A stretch of 64,000 nucleotides of DNA from Vagococcus lutrae (lineage in GTDB: Bacteria; Bacillota; Bacilli; Lactobacillales; Vagococcaceae), in the NCBI RefSeq assembly GCF_003987555.1, contig NZ_NGJW01000012.1, positions 1 to 64,000 on the forward strand, given 5' to 3'. The translations under genes were made by a program, and so were the position numbers. This document shows, one piece after another, positions 1 to 6,083 of the stretch (position 1 is the stretch's first letter; each line of letters begins with the position of its first letter). The notes under the pieces are model-generated. The model did not search any database, was not told the origin of the DNA, and saw nothing but the letters and a program-made list of their open reading frames with translations.

Positions 1-112
1 CGTTCACCACACATGTTTGTTGTCCTTTTACCATTTCGTAAGAAATGTCAGATGTGATTAAATTTGGCTCTATGATTCGTAGTAATTTTTTGATATCATT
101 AGACATGAGCAT
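1..112 (-). CDS. 5' part of an unidentified ORF, possibly ISL3-family transposase (cut by window edge)
   Basis: An ORF on the minus strand starts at ATG 112 (or ATG 106) behind a GGAGG ribosome binding site at 117-121 and runs off the left edge after 37 codons. The visible residues begin MLMSNDIKKLL and then read IIEPNLIT. This resembles the N-terminus of ISL3-type transposases, which often open with a short 'IK..L.I.D.NI' stretch before a zinc-finger region, but the catalytic part is outside the window. The AT-rich 113-251 leader and a possible terminal-repeat start (GGCTCT read on the minus strand at 251-246) fit an insertion sequence placed just after the yqeY terminator. This is inference; it could be another small gene. 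Confidence 0.4.
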   Translation of the reverse strand, partial: MLMSNDIKKLLRIIEPNLITSDISYEMVKGQQTCVVN

Positions 113-201
113 ATCGCCTCCCGTTTGGTTTTTTGTCGTAAATTAATCATATAGGAGAACGGTATGCTTTTTAATACCTAAAATTAAAAAAATTAAAAAA
201 A

Positions 202-235
202 GGGCTGATGAATCATTTATTTGATTCATCAGTCC
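202..235 (-). terminator. Hairpin with T-run upstream of the left-edge ORF
   Basis: A stem of about 14 bp with one mismatch (GGACTGATGAATCA pairing with TGATTCATCAGCCC on the minus strand) is followed by a run of T. It would stop minus-strand transcription from the yqeY side entering the left-edge ORF. If that ORF is a transposase, this would be the insulating terminator often found near insertion-sequence ends. Confidence 0.6.
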
Positions 236-261
236 TTTAAATTATAGAGCCGATTAAAAAA

Positions 262-283
262 AGCTGACCTATATAGGTCAGCT
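262..283 (-). terminator. Terminator of yqeY
   Basis: A perfect 11-bp-arm palindrome (AGCTGACCTAT/ATAGGTCAGCT) is followed by seven T on the minus strand. The yqeY stop codon lies immediately before it, at 286-288. Confidence 0.85.
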
Positions 284-285
284 TT

Positions 286-729
286 TTATGATAGTAACGA
301 TTTAACGATTTGATTGACTTGATTGCCATCCGCTTTACCTTTGACTTTGGGCATTAGAATTCCCATCAATTTTCCAAACTCTTTCATTGATGTGATATTC
401 GCTTCCTTCATCGTTTTCTCAATCATCTCAGTTAATTCTTCCTCAGATAATTGTTCTGGTAAGTAACGTTCGACAATGGAAAGCTCATGATGACCTTTTT
501 CTACTAAATCATCTCTTCCCGCTGCTTCAAATTCTTTTAAAGAATCGCGACGTTGTTTCGCTTCTTTAATGACAATTGCAAGTTCTTCCTCTTCCGTTAA
601 TTCACGTCCAGATTCAATCCCTGCATTTTGAATAGCAGCTTTCATTAAGCGTAACACGCCTAATGTCTCTTTATCTTTCTCACGCATCGCTTGTTTAATA
701 TCATTATTTAAAATGGCTAATAAAGTCAT
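286..729 (-). CDS. yqeY: GatB/YqeY domain-containing protein
   Basis: 147 residues, the usual length for YqeY. The family consists of a helical domain plus the small C-terminal helical domain also found at the end of GatB in the amidotransferase that makes Gln-tRNA(Gln). The free-standing protein has no settled function. Typical family features are visible: the N-terminal helix with IKQAMREKDKE, the central ERYLPEQLSEEEL segment, and the closing stretch MPKVKGKADGNQVNQIVKSLL. It starts at ATG 729 behind GGAGC and follows rpsU by 24 bases. The rpsU-yqeY pairing is common in Firmicutes and suggests cotranscription from the rpsU promoter. Confidence 0.93.
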   Translation of the reverse strand: MTLLAILNNDIKQAMREKDKETLGVLRLMKAAIQNAGIESGRELTEEEELAIVIKEAKQRRDSLKEFEAAGRDDLVEKGHHELSIVERYLPEQLSEEELTEMIEKTMKEANITSMKEFGKLMGILMPKVKGKADGNQVNQIVKSLLS

Positions 730-753
730 CTTAATCAGCTCCGTTTTGGAAAA

Positions 754-930
754 TTAGAATTTCTTACGTTTTCTAGCTGCTTCTGATTTCTTTTTACGCT
801 TTACGCTTGGCTTTTCGTAATATTCACGTTTACGGTATTCTTGCAATGTACCAGTTTTTGAAACGGAACGTTTGAAGCGACGAAGAGCGTCATCAAGAGA
901 TTCATTTTTCTTAACTACTGTTTTTGACAT
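754..930 (-). CDS. rpsU: 30S ribosomal protein S21
   Basis: 58 residues starting [20 protein letters not shown], with the highly basic tail [15 protein letters not shown] typical of bS21. bS21 is a small subunit protein near the anti-Shine-Dalgarno region and helps initiation. The ORF was located directly from sequence: ATG 928-930, stop TAA 754-756, with a GGGGGGAGGG stretch ahead of the start. A strong promoter lies at 1011-1039. It is probably cotranscribed with yqeY. Confidence 0.96.
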   Translation of the reverse strand: MSKTVVKKNESLDDALRRFKRSVSKTGTLQEYRKREYYEKPSVKRKKKSEAARKRKKF

Positions 931-1010
931 GTAAATTCCCTCCCCCCGAGCTTAAAAAGTAACCGTTTTTCAATAACATCCAAAAGACACTAAAAAACTG
1001 TCCTTCTGAT

Positions 1011-1039
1011 ATTATAACGAATGACAATTTTTTCGTCAA
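1011..1039 (-). promoter_or_regulatory. Promoter of rpsU-yqeY
   Basis: On the minus strand TTGACG (1039-1034), a 17-base spacer and TATAAT (1016-1011) form a near-consensus sigma-A promoter about 80 bases ahead of the rpsU start. Confidence 0.8.
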
Positions 1040-1047
1040 CTTTTTCT

Positions 1048-1485
1048 CTAAATTTTCTCTTTTTTCATACAATTCGCACATTTCCCAAATATCTCAAAAC
1101 GATGCCCTTCAATTTCAACATCTTTTAATTGCTCTTCGAAAAAAGTCATGGGACACATCTCGAGCGCTTGTGTGGCACCGCAATAAGTACAGATGAAATG
1201 ATGATGATGAACGTGACCGTGTCCGCAGTGAAAGCGATATTTTTTCTCACCATCAAACTCTGTTTCTTCTAAAATATTCAATTCACTAAAATCGCTTAAG
1301 TTACGATAAATGGTATCATAACTAATTCCTGCATACTTCGCAGACATAAAATCATAGACTTCTTTTGGTGCAATATACTTATCTTCTTTTTCTAAAAAAG
1401 ATAAAATTTCTTCTCGTCTTTTCGTATATTTATAGCCAGATTCTTTTAAAATCTCTAACGCTTGATTAATTCTTTTTTCACTCAT
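1048..1485 (-). CDS. zur: Fur-family metal-responsive repressor, Zur-like
   Basis: 145 residues from ATG 1485; the open frame extends upstream, but the family N-terminus and an AAAGGA site fit this start. An N-terminal winged helix (about 1-80, with YDTIYRNL as the recognition-helix region) is followed by a dimerisation domain with the metal-binding HxHxHHHH stretch and two CxxC pairs (CTYCG and CANC). The arrangement FxCxxxHxHHHHFIC..CG and the closing GHRFEI(F/Y)G.C..C look closest to Bacillus Zur as I remember it. Zur represses zinc uptake when zinc is plentiful. Fur or PerR cannot be excluded without an alignment. It is divergent from ppsR. No clear Zur box was seen here. Confidence 0.75.
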   Translation of the reverse strand: MSEKRINQALEILKESGYKYTKRREEILSFLEKEDKYIAPKEVYDFMSAKYAGISYDTIYRNLSDFSELNILEETEFDGEKKYRFHCGHGHVHHHHFICTYCGATQALEMCPMTFFEEQLKDVEIEGHRFEIFGKCANCMKKEKI

Positions 1486-1515
1486 TTTTATCAGTCCTTT
1501 ACTTTTCAAATATAT

Positions 1516-1523
1516 GCTATAAT
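1516..1523 (+). promoter_or_regulatory. Extended -10 promoter of ppsR
   Basis: TGCTATAAT gives a perfect -10 (1518-1523) with the extended TGn motif, 35 bases before the ppsR start. No good -35 is seen. Confidence 0.55.
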
Positions 1524-1557
1524 AATCTATAAGGAAAATCAAGAAGGGACGTCCTAT

Positions 1558-2385
1558 ATGACAGATAAATGTTATTATATTTATATTATTTCAGACTCTG
1601 CCGGTGAAACGGCCTCTAAACTCGCTCAAGCTGCCATGTCACAATATGCTACTGTCAATGTCGCATTAGTAAGAAAAACCTTTGTATCTGAAAAGAAAGA
1701 TTTAGTCGAGGCGTTAGAACGAGCAAAAGCTTGCAACGCGATTATCATTCACACGATGATTTCCCCTGAGTTTGTGCAATTTGCCAATCAGTATTGTCAA
1801 GAAAATGACTTGTTTTGTATGGATATTTTATCACCCGTCGTTAACGAACTCTCTAAACGTTCTGGTATCGACCCAACTCGCTTACCTGGAGCCATGCATT
1901 CACTGAATCAAGAATATTTCAATCGTATTGCTGCAATGGAATTTGCGGTAAAATATGATGACGGAAAAGACCCGAAAGGCTTTTTGGAAGCGGATATTGT
2001 TTTACTTGGAGTCTCACGTACGTCAAAAACACCGCTCAGTTTATTTTTAGCAAATAAAAACCTTAAAGTGGCGAACTTACCTTTAATTCCTCAAGCTCAT
2101 ATCCCAAAAGAGCTTTGGGAAGTCAACCCTAAAAAAATCGTTGGACTAACCAACAATCCGGAAATCTTAAATAAAATTAGACAGGAACGCATGAAAGCAT
2201 ACGGTTTAAATCCAAATACTGCCTACTCTGATATTAATAAGATTAATGAAGAACTTGCTTTCGCCAACAAACTTTATGAAAAACTAGGCTGTTTAGTGAT
2301 TAATGTCGCAGATTTATCTATTGAAGAAACAGCTTCTATTATTTTACAAGAGCTAAACTTAGAAGAATATACTTATCATGGTTAA
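1558..2385 (+). CDS. ppsR: Pyruvate,phosphate dikinase / PEP synthase regulatory protein
   Basis: 275 residues from ATG 1558, chosen because the family N-terminus (YYIYIISDSAGETA) begins here and AAGGG lies 9 bases upstream. PDRP proteins are bifunctional: they inactivate PPDK or PEP synthase by ADP-dependent phosphorylation of a threonine, and reactivate it by phosphate-dependent removal. The P-loop-like signature GVSRTSKTPLS lies near residue 153. The family is often next to the transcription factor CcpN; here it is next to a Zur-like gene. The target enzyme is not in this window. A bidirectional terminator follows. Confidence 0.93.
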   Translation: MTDKCYYIYIISDSAGETASKLAQAAMSQYATVNVALVRKTFVSEKKDLVEALERAKACNAIIIHTMISPEFVQFANQYCQENDLFCMDILSPVVNELSKRSGIDPTRLPGAMHSLNQEYFNRIAAMEFAVKYDDGKDPKGFLEADIVLLGVSRTSKTPLSLFLANKNLKVANLPLIPQAHIPKELWEVNPKKIVGLTNNPEILNKIRQERMKAYGLNPNTAYSDINKINEELAFANKLYEKLGCLVINVADLSIEETASIILQELNLEEYTYHG

Positions 2386-2394
2386 AAATCAAAA

Positions 2395-2439
2395 CGGTGC
2401 TGACACTTCTTTCCGATAGACGTCAGCACCGCTTTTTTT
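2395..2439. terminator. Bidirectional terminator between ppsR and trpZ
   Basis: A 10-bp stem CGGTGCTGAC (2395-2404) with GTCAGCACCG (2422-2431) is followed by a T-run on the plus strand, with A-rich sequence on the other side. It can serve the convergent ppsR and trpXYZ transcripts. Confidence 0.85.
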
Positions 2440-2445
2440 ATTTTT

Positions 2446-3201
2446 TTAAAAGAAATTCAATAAATCTATTTTTGTTAAAGCAGCTTTTTCACTTTCATTA
2501 AAAAAGTATTTAATTCTTCCTTGCTCCAACACTAACAATTTATTACCGTAAGTTAACGCGTCTTCCATTTTGTGCGTAATCATTAAGGCGGTTAAGTTTT
2601 TTTCTTTTACTTTTTCTGCTGTTAAATGCATCAGACGGTCCGCTGTTTTAGGGTCCAGCGCCGCTGTATGCTCATCTAGTAGCAATAAAGACGGATTGCC
2701 TAATGTCGCCATAATTAAGCTCAGTGACTGTCTCTGACCGCCTGACAAGGCTCCTGTTGGCTGTAAAAGATGCTTTTCTAGTCCATTACCCAATTCCTTC
2801 GTTAAGTCTTCAAAATAAGGAAGAGAGGCCTCTAATCGACGAGGTAATAATCGTCGTTTCTCGCCACGTTTCATTGCTAGTAATAGATTTTCAGCGACGG
2901 TCATTCTTGGGGCTGTTCCTAACTTCGGATCTTGAAACACTCGTGCAATCACACGTGCACGTCGTTCTTCTTTCATCATAGTGACATCGGTTCCGTTCAC
3001 TTCTATATAACCAGATGAAGGAAGCATCGTCCCTGATATAAGATTAAATAACGTCGACTTACCCGCGCCATTCCCTCCGAGTACGGTCACAAAATCGCCT
3101 TGATTAAGTGATAAATCTAACTGTTTGATTAACTCTCGCTCTTCTTGATTGCCTGTGATTATTTTTTTTGATAATTGTTCAATACGCAGTACTTCCTTCA
3201 T
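2446..3201 (-). CDS. trpZ: Tryptophan-type ABC transporter, ATP-binding protein
   Basis: 251 residues with Walker A GGNGAGKST, signature LSGGQRQSLSL, Walker B LLLLDEHTAAL and the H-loop ITHK. It energises import of the substrate bound by TrpX through the TrpY permease. The start ATG 3201 overlaps the trpY stop by four bases, indicating translational coupling. Substrate assignment to tryptophan rests on the family context (PF04392-type binding protein plus partners) and on the Trp-codon leader upstream of the operon. Confidence 0.85.
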   Translation of the reverse strand: MKEVLRIEQLSKKIITGNQEERELIKQLDLSLNQGDFVTVLGGNGAGKSTLFNLISGTMLPSSGYIEVNGTDVTMMKEERRARVIARVFQDPKLGTAPRMTVAENLLLAMKRGEKRRLLPRRLEASLPYFEDLTKELGNGLEKHLLQPTGALSGGQRQSLSLIMATLGNPSLLLLDEHTAALDPKTADRLMHLTAEKVKEKNLTALMITHKMEDALTYGNKLLVLEQGRIKYFFNESEKAALTKIDLLNFF

Positions 3202-4079
3202 GATACTCGCTCCTTTTTAGGCATTTTCATTTGACCTTTTAATCTCGGTAAAATTAGACATCCTGCTAAAATGAGAGATGAAAATATTTTCAAGTAACTG
3301 GTGTCGACACCCAACTTTATGACAACTAAAATTAATAATTGATAGACGACACTTCCAACGACGATGGCAATTAATCGCTCGAGTAGTAGCAATTCACCAA
3401 AAAGAACCTCCCCTATAATAATCGAGGATAATCCTATAACAATAATACCTATCCCTTTGTTAATATCTGCATTGCCGTCATTTTGAGCAACTAAGGAACC
3501 GGACAATGCGATAATCCCGTTTGATACCGACAGCCCTAATAACTTCATGCGGTCAGTCGAAATCCCTAAAGAACGTGCCATGACCTCATTATCACCTGTT
3601 GCAATATAACTCTGCCCTAACGACGTATGTAAAAAATAGATTAAACCCACAACTAACAACACACACGTTAGGATTCCGATAATTAACGTATCGTAATGCG
3701 CTGGCAACCAAGAAAACGTCACATAAGCATTCAAACGCTTTTGATTTAATAACGTTAAATTCGACCGCTTCATCACATATAACATAACCGAGTTCAATCC
3801 TGTCATCACTAAAATTCCCGATAAAACAACAGGTATTTTCCCTTTCGTATAAAGTAGACCCGTCACTAACCCTGCCAGCATACCAGCTAACATCCCCGCG
3901 ATGGTTGCCAATATAGGTGAAACTTGATGAGTTAAAAGCGTCACTGTGACCGCCCCGCCTAATGGAAAAGAACCTTCCGCCGTCATATCGGGGAAATTTA
4001 AAATTCGATATGTCATAAAAATACCTAAACCTAGAATCCCTAGCAAAAATCCTTGTCCTAATGTGACTGTTAACATCAT
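3198..4079 (-). CDS. trpY: Tryptophan-type ABC transporter, permease
   Basis: 293 residues, very hydrophobic, with about eight predicted membrane helices. It belongs to the branched-chain-type ABC permease superfamily (BPD_transp_2). It overlaps both trpX (4 bases) and trpZ (4 bases), so the three genes form one tight operon. The start at ATG 4079 lies inside the trpX stop region, with GGAG about 11 bases upstream. As a permease it would form the membrane channel for the amino acid delivered by TrpX. Confidence 0.85.
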   Translation of the reverse strand: MMLTVTLGQGFLLGILGLGIFMTYRILNFPDMTAEGSFPLGGAVTVTLLTHQVSPILATIAGMLAGMLAGLVTGLLYTKGKIPVVLSGILVMTGLNSVMLYVMKRSNLTLLNQKRLNAYVTFSWLPAHYDTLIIGILTCVLLVVGLIYFLHTSLGQSYIATGDNEVMARSLGISTDRMKLLGLSVSNGIIALSGSLVAQNDGNADINKGIGIIVIGLSSIIIGEVLFGELLLLERLIAIVVGSVVYQLLILVVIKLGVDTSYLKIFSSLILAGCLILPRLKGQMKMPKKERVS

Positions 4080-5062
4080 TTCATCATCATCTCCACTTCT
4101 TTTGGTACAGTGATTCCTAAACTGTCCAGTTGTTCTTCATTCACAATTAAATCGCCTTCTGAAAAGACATAGATTGGCATATCACCTGGGTTTTTGTTTT
4201 TCAAGATGATATCAGCCGCCATGCGTCCCGTTTGTACGCCTAAATCTGTTTGATTAATACCAATTGTGGCCACGCCACCTTCTTCTACCATCGAAGCAAC
4301 AGAAGGGATAATCGGAACGTGCGCTTGGGTCGCAATTTGAGCGACCGCGGACATGTTATTAGCAATAGTATTATCTGTAGGAATATACAATGTATCGATT
4401 TCTCGCACCATATTTGAAACGATGCTATTGATTTCATTACTAGAAGGAACGACATAGCGTTTCGTTGTCAAACCTCGCTCTTTAGCGGCTGCTTCCGCAC
4501 GCTCTGCTTGGACGATGGCATTGTCTTCTGCCGACGAAATCAGTATCCCTACGCGTTGAGTCGCGGGTAATAATAACTTTAACAAATCAAACTGTGCTTC
4601 TATGGGAGACTGATCACTTACACCTGTAATATTGCCGCCAGGATGTTCATTACTTGAGACTAAGCCTGCATTTTCAGGGTCGGTAATCGCTCCAAGTACA
4701 ATGGGAATCTCTTGCGTTGCATTCGCCAACGCTTGAGCAGCAGGTGTCGCAATACCTATTAAAACATCTGGTTTTTCACTAATTAATTGTTGTGACATCA
4801 TATTTAACTTGCTTTGATCTCCTTGACCATTTTGGAAAACAACCTTTAAATTCTTCCCTTCCTCTAATCCCTGTTCTTTTAAACCAGTTAAAATCCCTTG
4901 ATAGATTTCATCTAGCGAAGGATGACTAATATATTGCAAAACCCCGACTGTCATGCTGTTGCTACGATTTTCTTGTTGCTTCTCAACCGTCATCGTTATG
5001 ATCGGATAAAGAATCATTAAACCAATTATCATTAAGCTTATTTTAAGTTTACGTGAATACAT
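4076..5062 (-). CDS. trpX: Tryptophan-type ABC transporter, substrate-binding protein
   Basis: 328 residues of the ABC_sub_bind (PF04392) family. The N-terminal hydrophobic segment (about residues 8-25) has no lipobox cysteine and looks like an uncleaved membrane anchor or signal peptide. The mature part has the paired Rossmann-like lobes seen in the family (VGVLQYISHPSLDEI..G, IGIATPAAQALANAT, PIVLGAITDPENAGLV). It is first in the operon. The upstream leader peptide with two Trp codons and alternative hairpins (5101-5337) supports tryptophan as ligand, since these leaders sense the charged tRNA of the relevant amino acid. Confidence 0.85.
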   Translation of the reverse strand: MYSRKLKISLMIIGLMILYPIITMTVEKQQENRSNSMTVGVLQYISHPSLDEIYQGILTGLKEQGLEEGKNLKVVFQNGQGDQSKLNMMSQQLISEKPDVLIGIATPAAQALANATQEIPIVLGAITDPENAGLVSSNEHPGGNITGVSDQSPIEAQFDLLKLLLPATQRVGILISSAEDNAIVQAERAEAAAKERGLTTKRYVVPSSNEINSIVSNMVREIDTLYIPTDNTIANNMSAVAQIATQAHVPIIPSVASMVEEGGVATIGINQTDLGVQTGRMAADIILKNKNPGDMPIYVFSEGDLIVNEEQLDSLGITVPKEVEMMMK

Positions 5063-5100
5063 TATCTTACGTCCTCTCTTGGATTATGTTTTTTTGAATA

Positions 5101-5265
5101 AAAAAAGACAACTCCCCTATACAGGAAGTTGTCAAAAAGTGCGACAAAAAATCCTGCATAAACACTATGGTCTATGCAGGACTGCTCTTTTAAAACCCGC
5201 ATAGATACAAATTAGAGAGCTCTCTAAAGTTGTATCTATGCTCCTATTTGGAAACATACATACAA
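5101..5265 (-). promoter_or_regulatory. Ribosome-mediated Trp attenuator with two terminators, leader of trpXYZ
   Basis: Minus-strand segments, in order: S1 5265-5255, S2 5240-5230, S3 5210-5196, S4 5180-5169, S5 5160-5152, S6 5126-5118. S1:S2 pair at 10 of 11 positions, S2:S3 at 11 of 11, S3:S4 over about 10 with one G-U, S4:S5 over 9, and S5:S6 over 9 with one G-U. S4:S5 is followed by six T (5151-5146) and is terminator T1. A second 10-bp stem (5133-5124 with 5116-5107), followed by T, is terminator T2. S1 starts at the leader stop codon. Model (inference): a ribosome finishing the leader covers S1, so S2:S3 and then T1 form; a ribosome paused at the first Trp codon leaves S1:S2 and S3:S4 to form, giving read-through. 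Confidence 0.8.
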
Positions 5266-5337
5266 CTATCTACGCCAGTTTTGCCACGCCATATTCAATT
5301 CTGGTAACGCACGTGTCTTCGTTTGATAGTCTTTCAT
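5266..5337 (-). CDS. Tryptophan leader peptide (23 residues)
   Basis: A short ORF from ATG 5337 to TAG 5268-5266 with a strong GGAGGAG site 6 bases upstream. It ends NMAWQNWRR and has Trp codons at 5286-5284 and 5277-5275, two among the last six residues. Its stop codon abuts the first pairing segment of the downstream hairpin chain. The likely role is as sensor: charged tRNA(Trp) lets the ribosome finish, shortage makes it stall. The peptide itself probably has no function. Confidence 0.85.
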   Translation of the reverse strand: MKDYQTKTRALPELNMAWQNWRR

Positions 5338-5367
5338 GTTGTCTCCTCCGTTCTTCTTATTTCATTA

Positions 5368-5395
5368 AGTGTATCACTATCTGATTATTTGTCAA
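5368..5395 (-). promoter_or_regulatory. Promoter of the trp leader-trpXYZ operon
   Basis: Minus strand TTGACA (5395-5390), a 16-base spacer and TACACT (5373-5368), about 30 bases before the leader peptide start. Confidence 0.7.
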
Positions 5396-5400
5396 TATCC

Positions 5401-5949
5401 TTAAGGTCGATTGGTCAAACTTTCAAGATAATCTACAAAATACATCTCGATTTCTGTCTTATCCTTAAATTTAACTCGCTTTGTTTCTTTGTGATTCGTA
5501 TATTGAATCAACGTAATATCCGCTTGTAACTGGTAATCTTTTTTTACTTCTTTTTTATCATAAAATATAGGATAAACATATAAAACCGTTGGAAAGAGCT
5601 TTAATTGATCTGGGTCAGTTAAAACAGATTCTAGCTCAGGAACAAACGGCGAGGCTGGATCATAAATGAGAACTGTCACCTCATTTTTCTCTTGAATGAG
5701 TGTGGCTAGACCATCTTGGGGGACTCGTTTTATCTCATCACCATTGTAGAAACTATTAGCGACAACCGAAGCAATTTGCTTTTCACGAATACGATGATTA
5801 ATCTTCGGCAAGGTTAGTACACTTATTAGTAATAGTACAACTAGTGTCAACCCAGATAATATCATTAGTTTATGTGTTTTTGTTAAGCGACTTAATTGAT
5901 GTTCGAGTTGCTCGATTCCAAACTTTTTTTGTTGTTTTTCTTCTTCCAT
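5401..5949 (-). CDS. Membrane-anchored protein of unknown function
   Basis: 182 residues; I do not recognise the family. It has a charged N-terminus (1-27), one clear membrane helix (about 28-48, LMILSGLTLVVLLLISVLTL) and a soluble domain outside the membrane. The stretch VTVLIYDPASPFVPELESVL has a beta strand followed by a helix, like the start of a thioredoxin fold, but without the CxxC cysteines; there is no cysteine in the protein. It starts at ATG 5949 behind AAGGAG, with a TGATATACT extended -10 about 30 bases upstream. It lies upstream of the trp leader promoter, and its stop overlaps the end of that promoter region. It may be coexpressed with trpXYZ by read-through. Confidence 0.7.
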   Translation of the reverse strand: MEEEKQQKKFGIEQLEHQLSRLTKTHKLMILSGLTLVVLLLISVLTLPKINHRIREKQIASVVANSFYNGDEIKRVPQDGLATLIQEKNEVTVLIYDPASPFVPELESVLTDPDQLKLFPTVLYVYPIFYDKKEVKKDYQLQADITLIQYTNHKETKRVKFKDKTEIEMYFVDYLESLTNRP

Positions 5950-6020
5950 AAATAGACTCCTTAACGTTTCTAATAATAGTATATCATTCTTAATCTAAAA
6001 AGAAATAGCTTTTATTGCCA

Positions 6021-6050
6021 TTGGACATTTTAAGCTTTTCACGGTATATT
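6021..6050 (+). promoter_or_regulatory. Promoter of rqcH
   Basis: TTGGAC (6021-6026), an 18-base spacer and TATATT (6045-6050), 33 bases before the start codon. Confidence 0.5.
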
Positions 6051-6083
6051 AGACACAGTTTATAGCCCAAAAGGAGGGATTAT

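Noticed and set aside
1201-1240. His-rich stretch in the Fur-family gene as a tag-like oddity
   Set aside because: HxHxHHHH is the normal metal-site region of Fur/Zur proteins.
5063-5400. T-box riboswitch upstream of trpX
   Set aside because: No T-box sequence (AGGGUGGnACCGCG-like) was found; the leader peptide and alternative hairpins explain the region instead.
5323-5529. Plus-strand 68-codon ORF over the trp promoter and leader
   Set aside because: It is antisense to the leader and the 182-residue gene, low in complexity and without a ribosome site.
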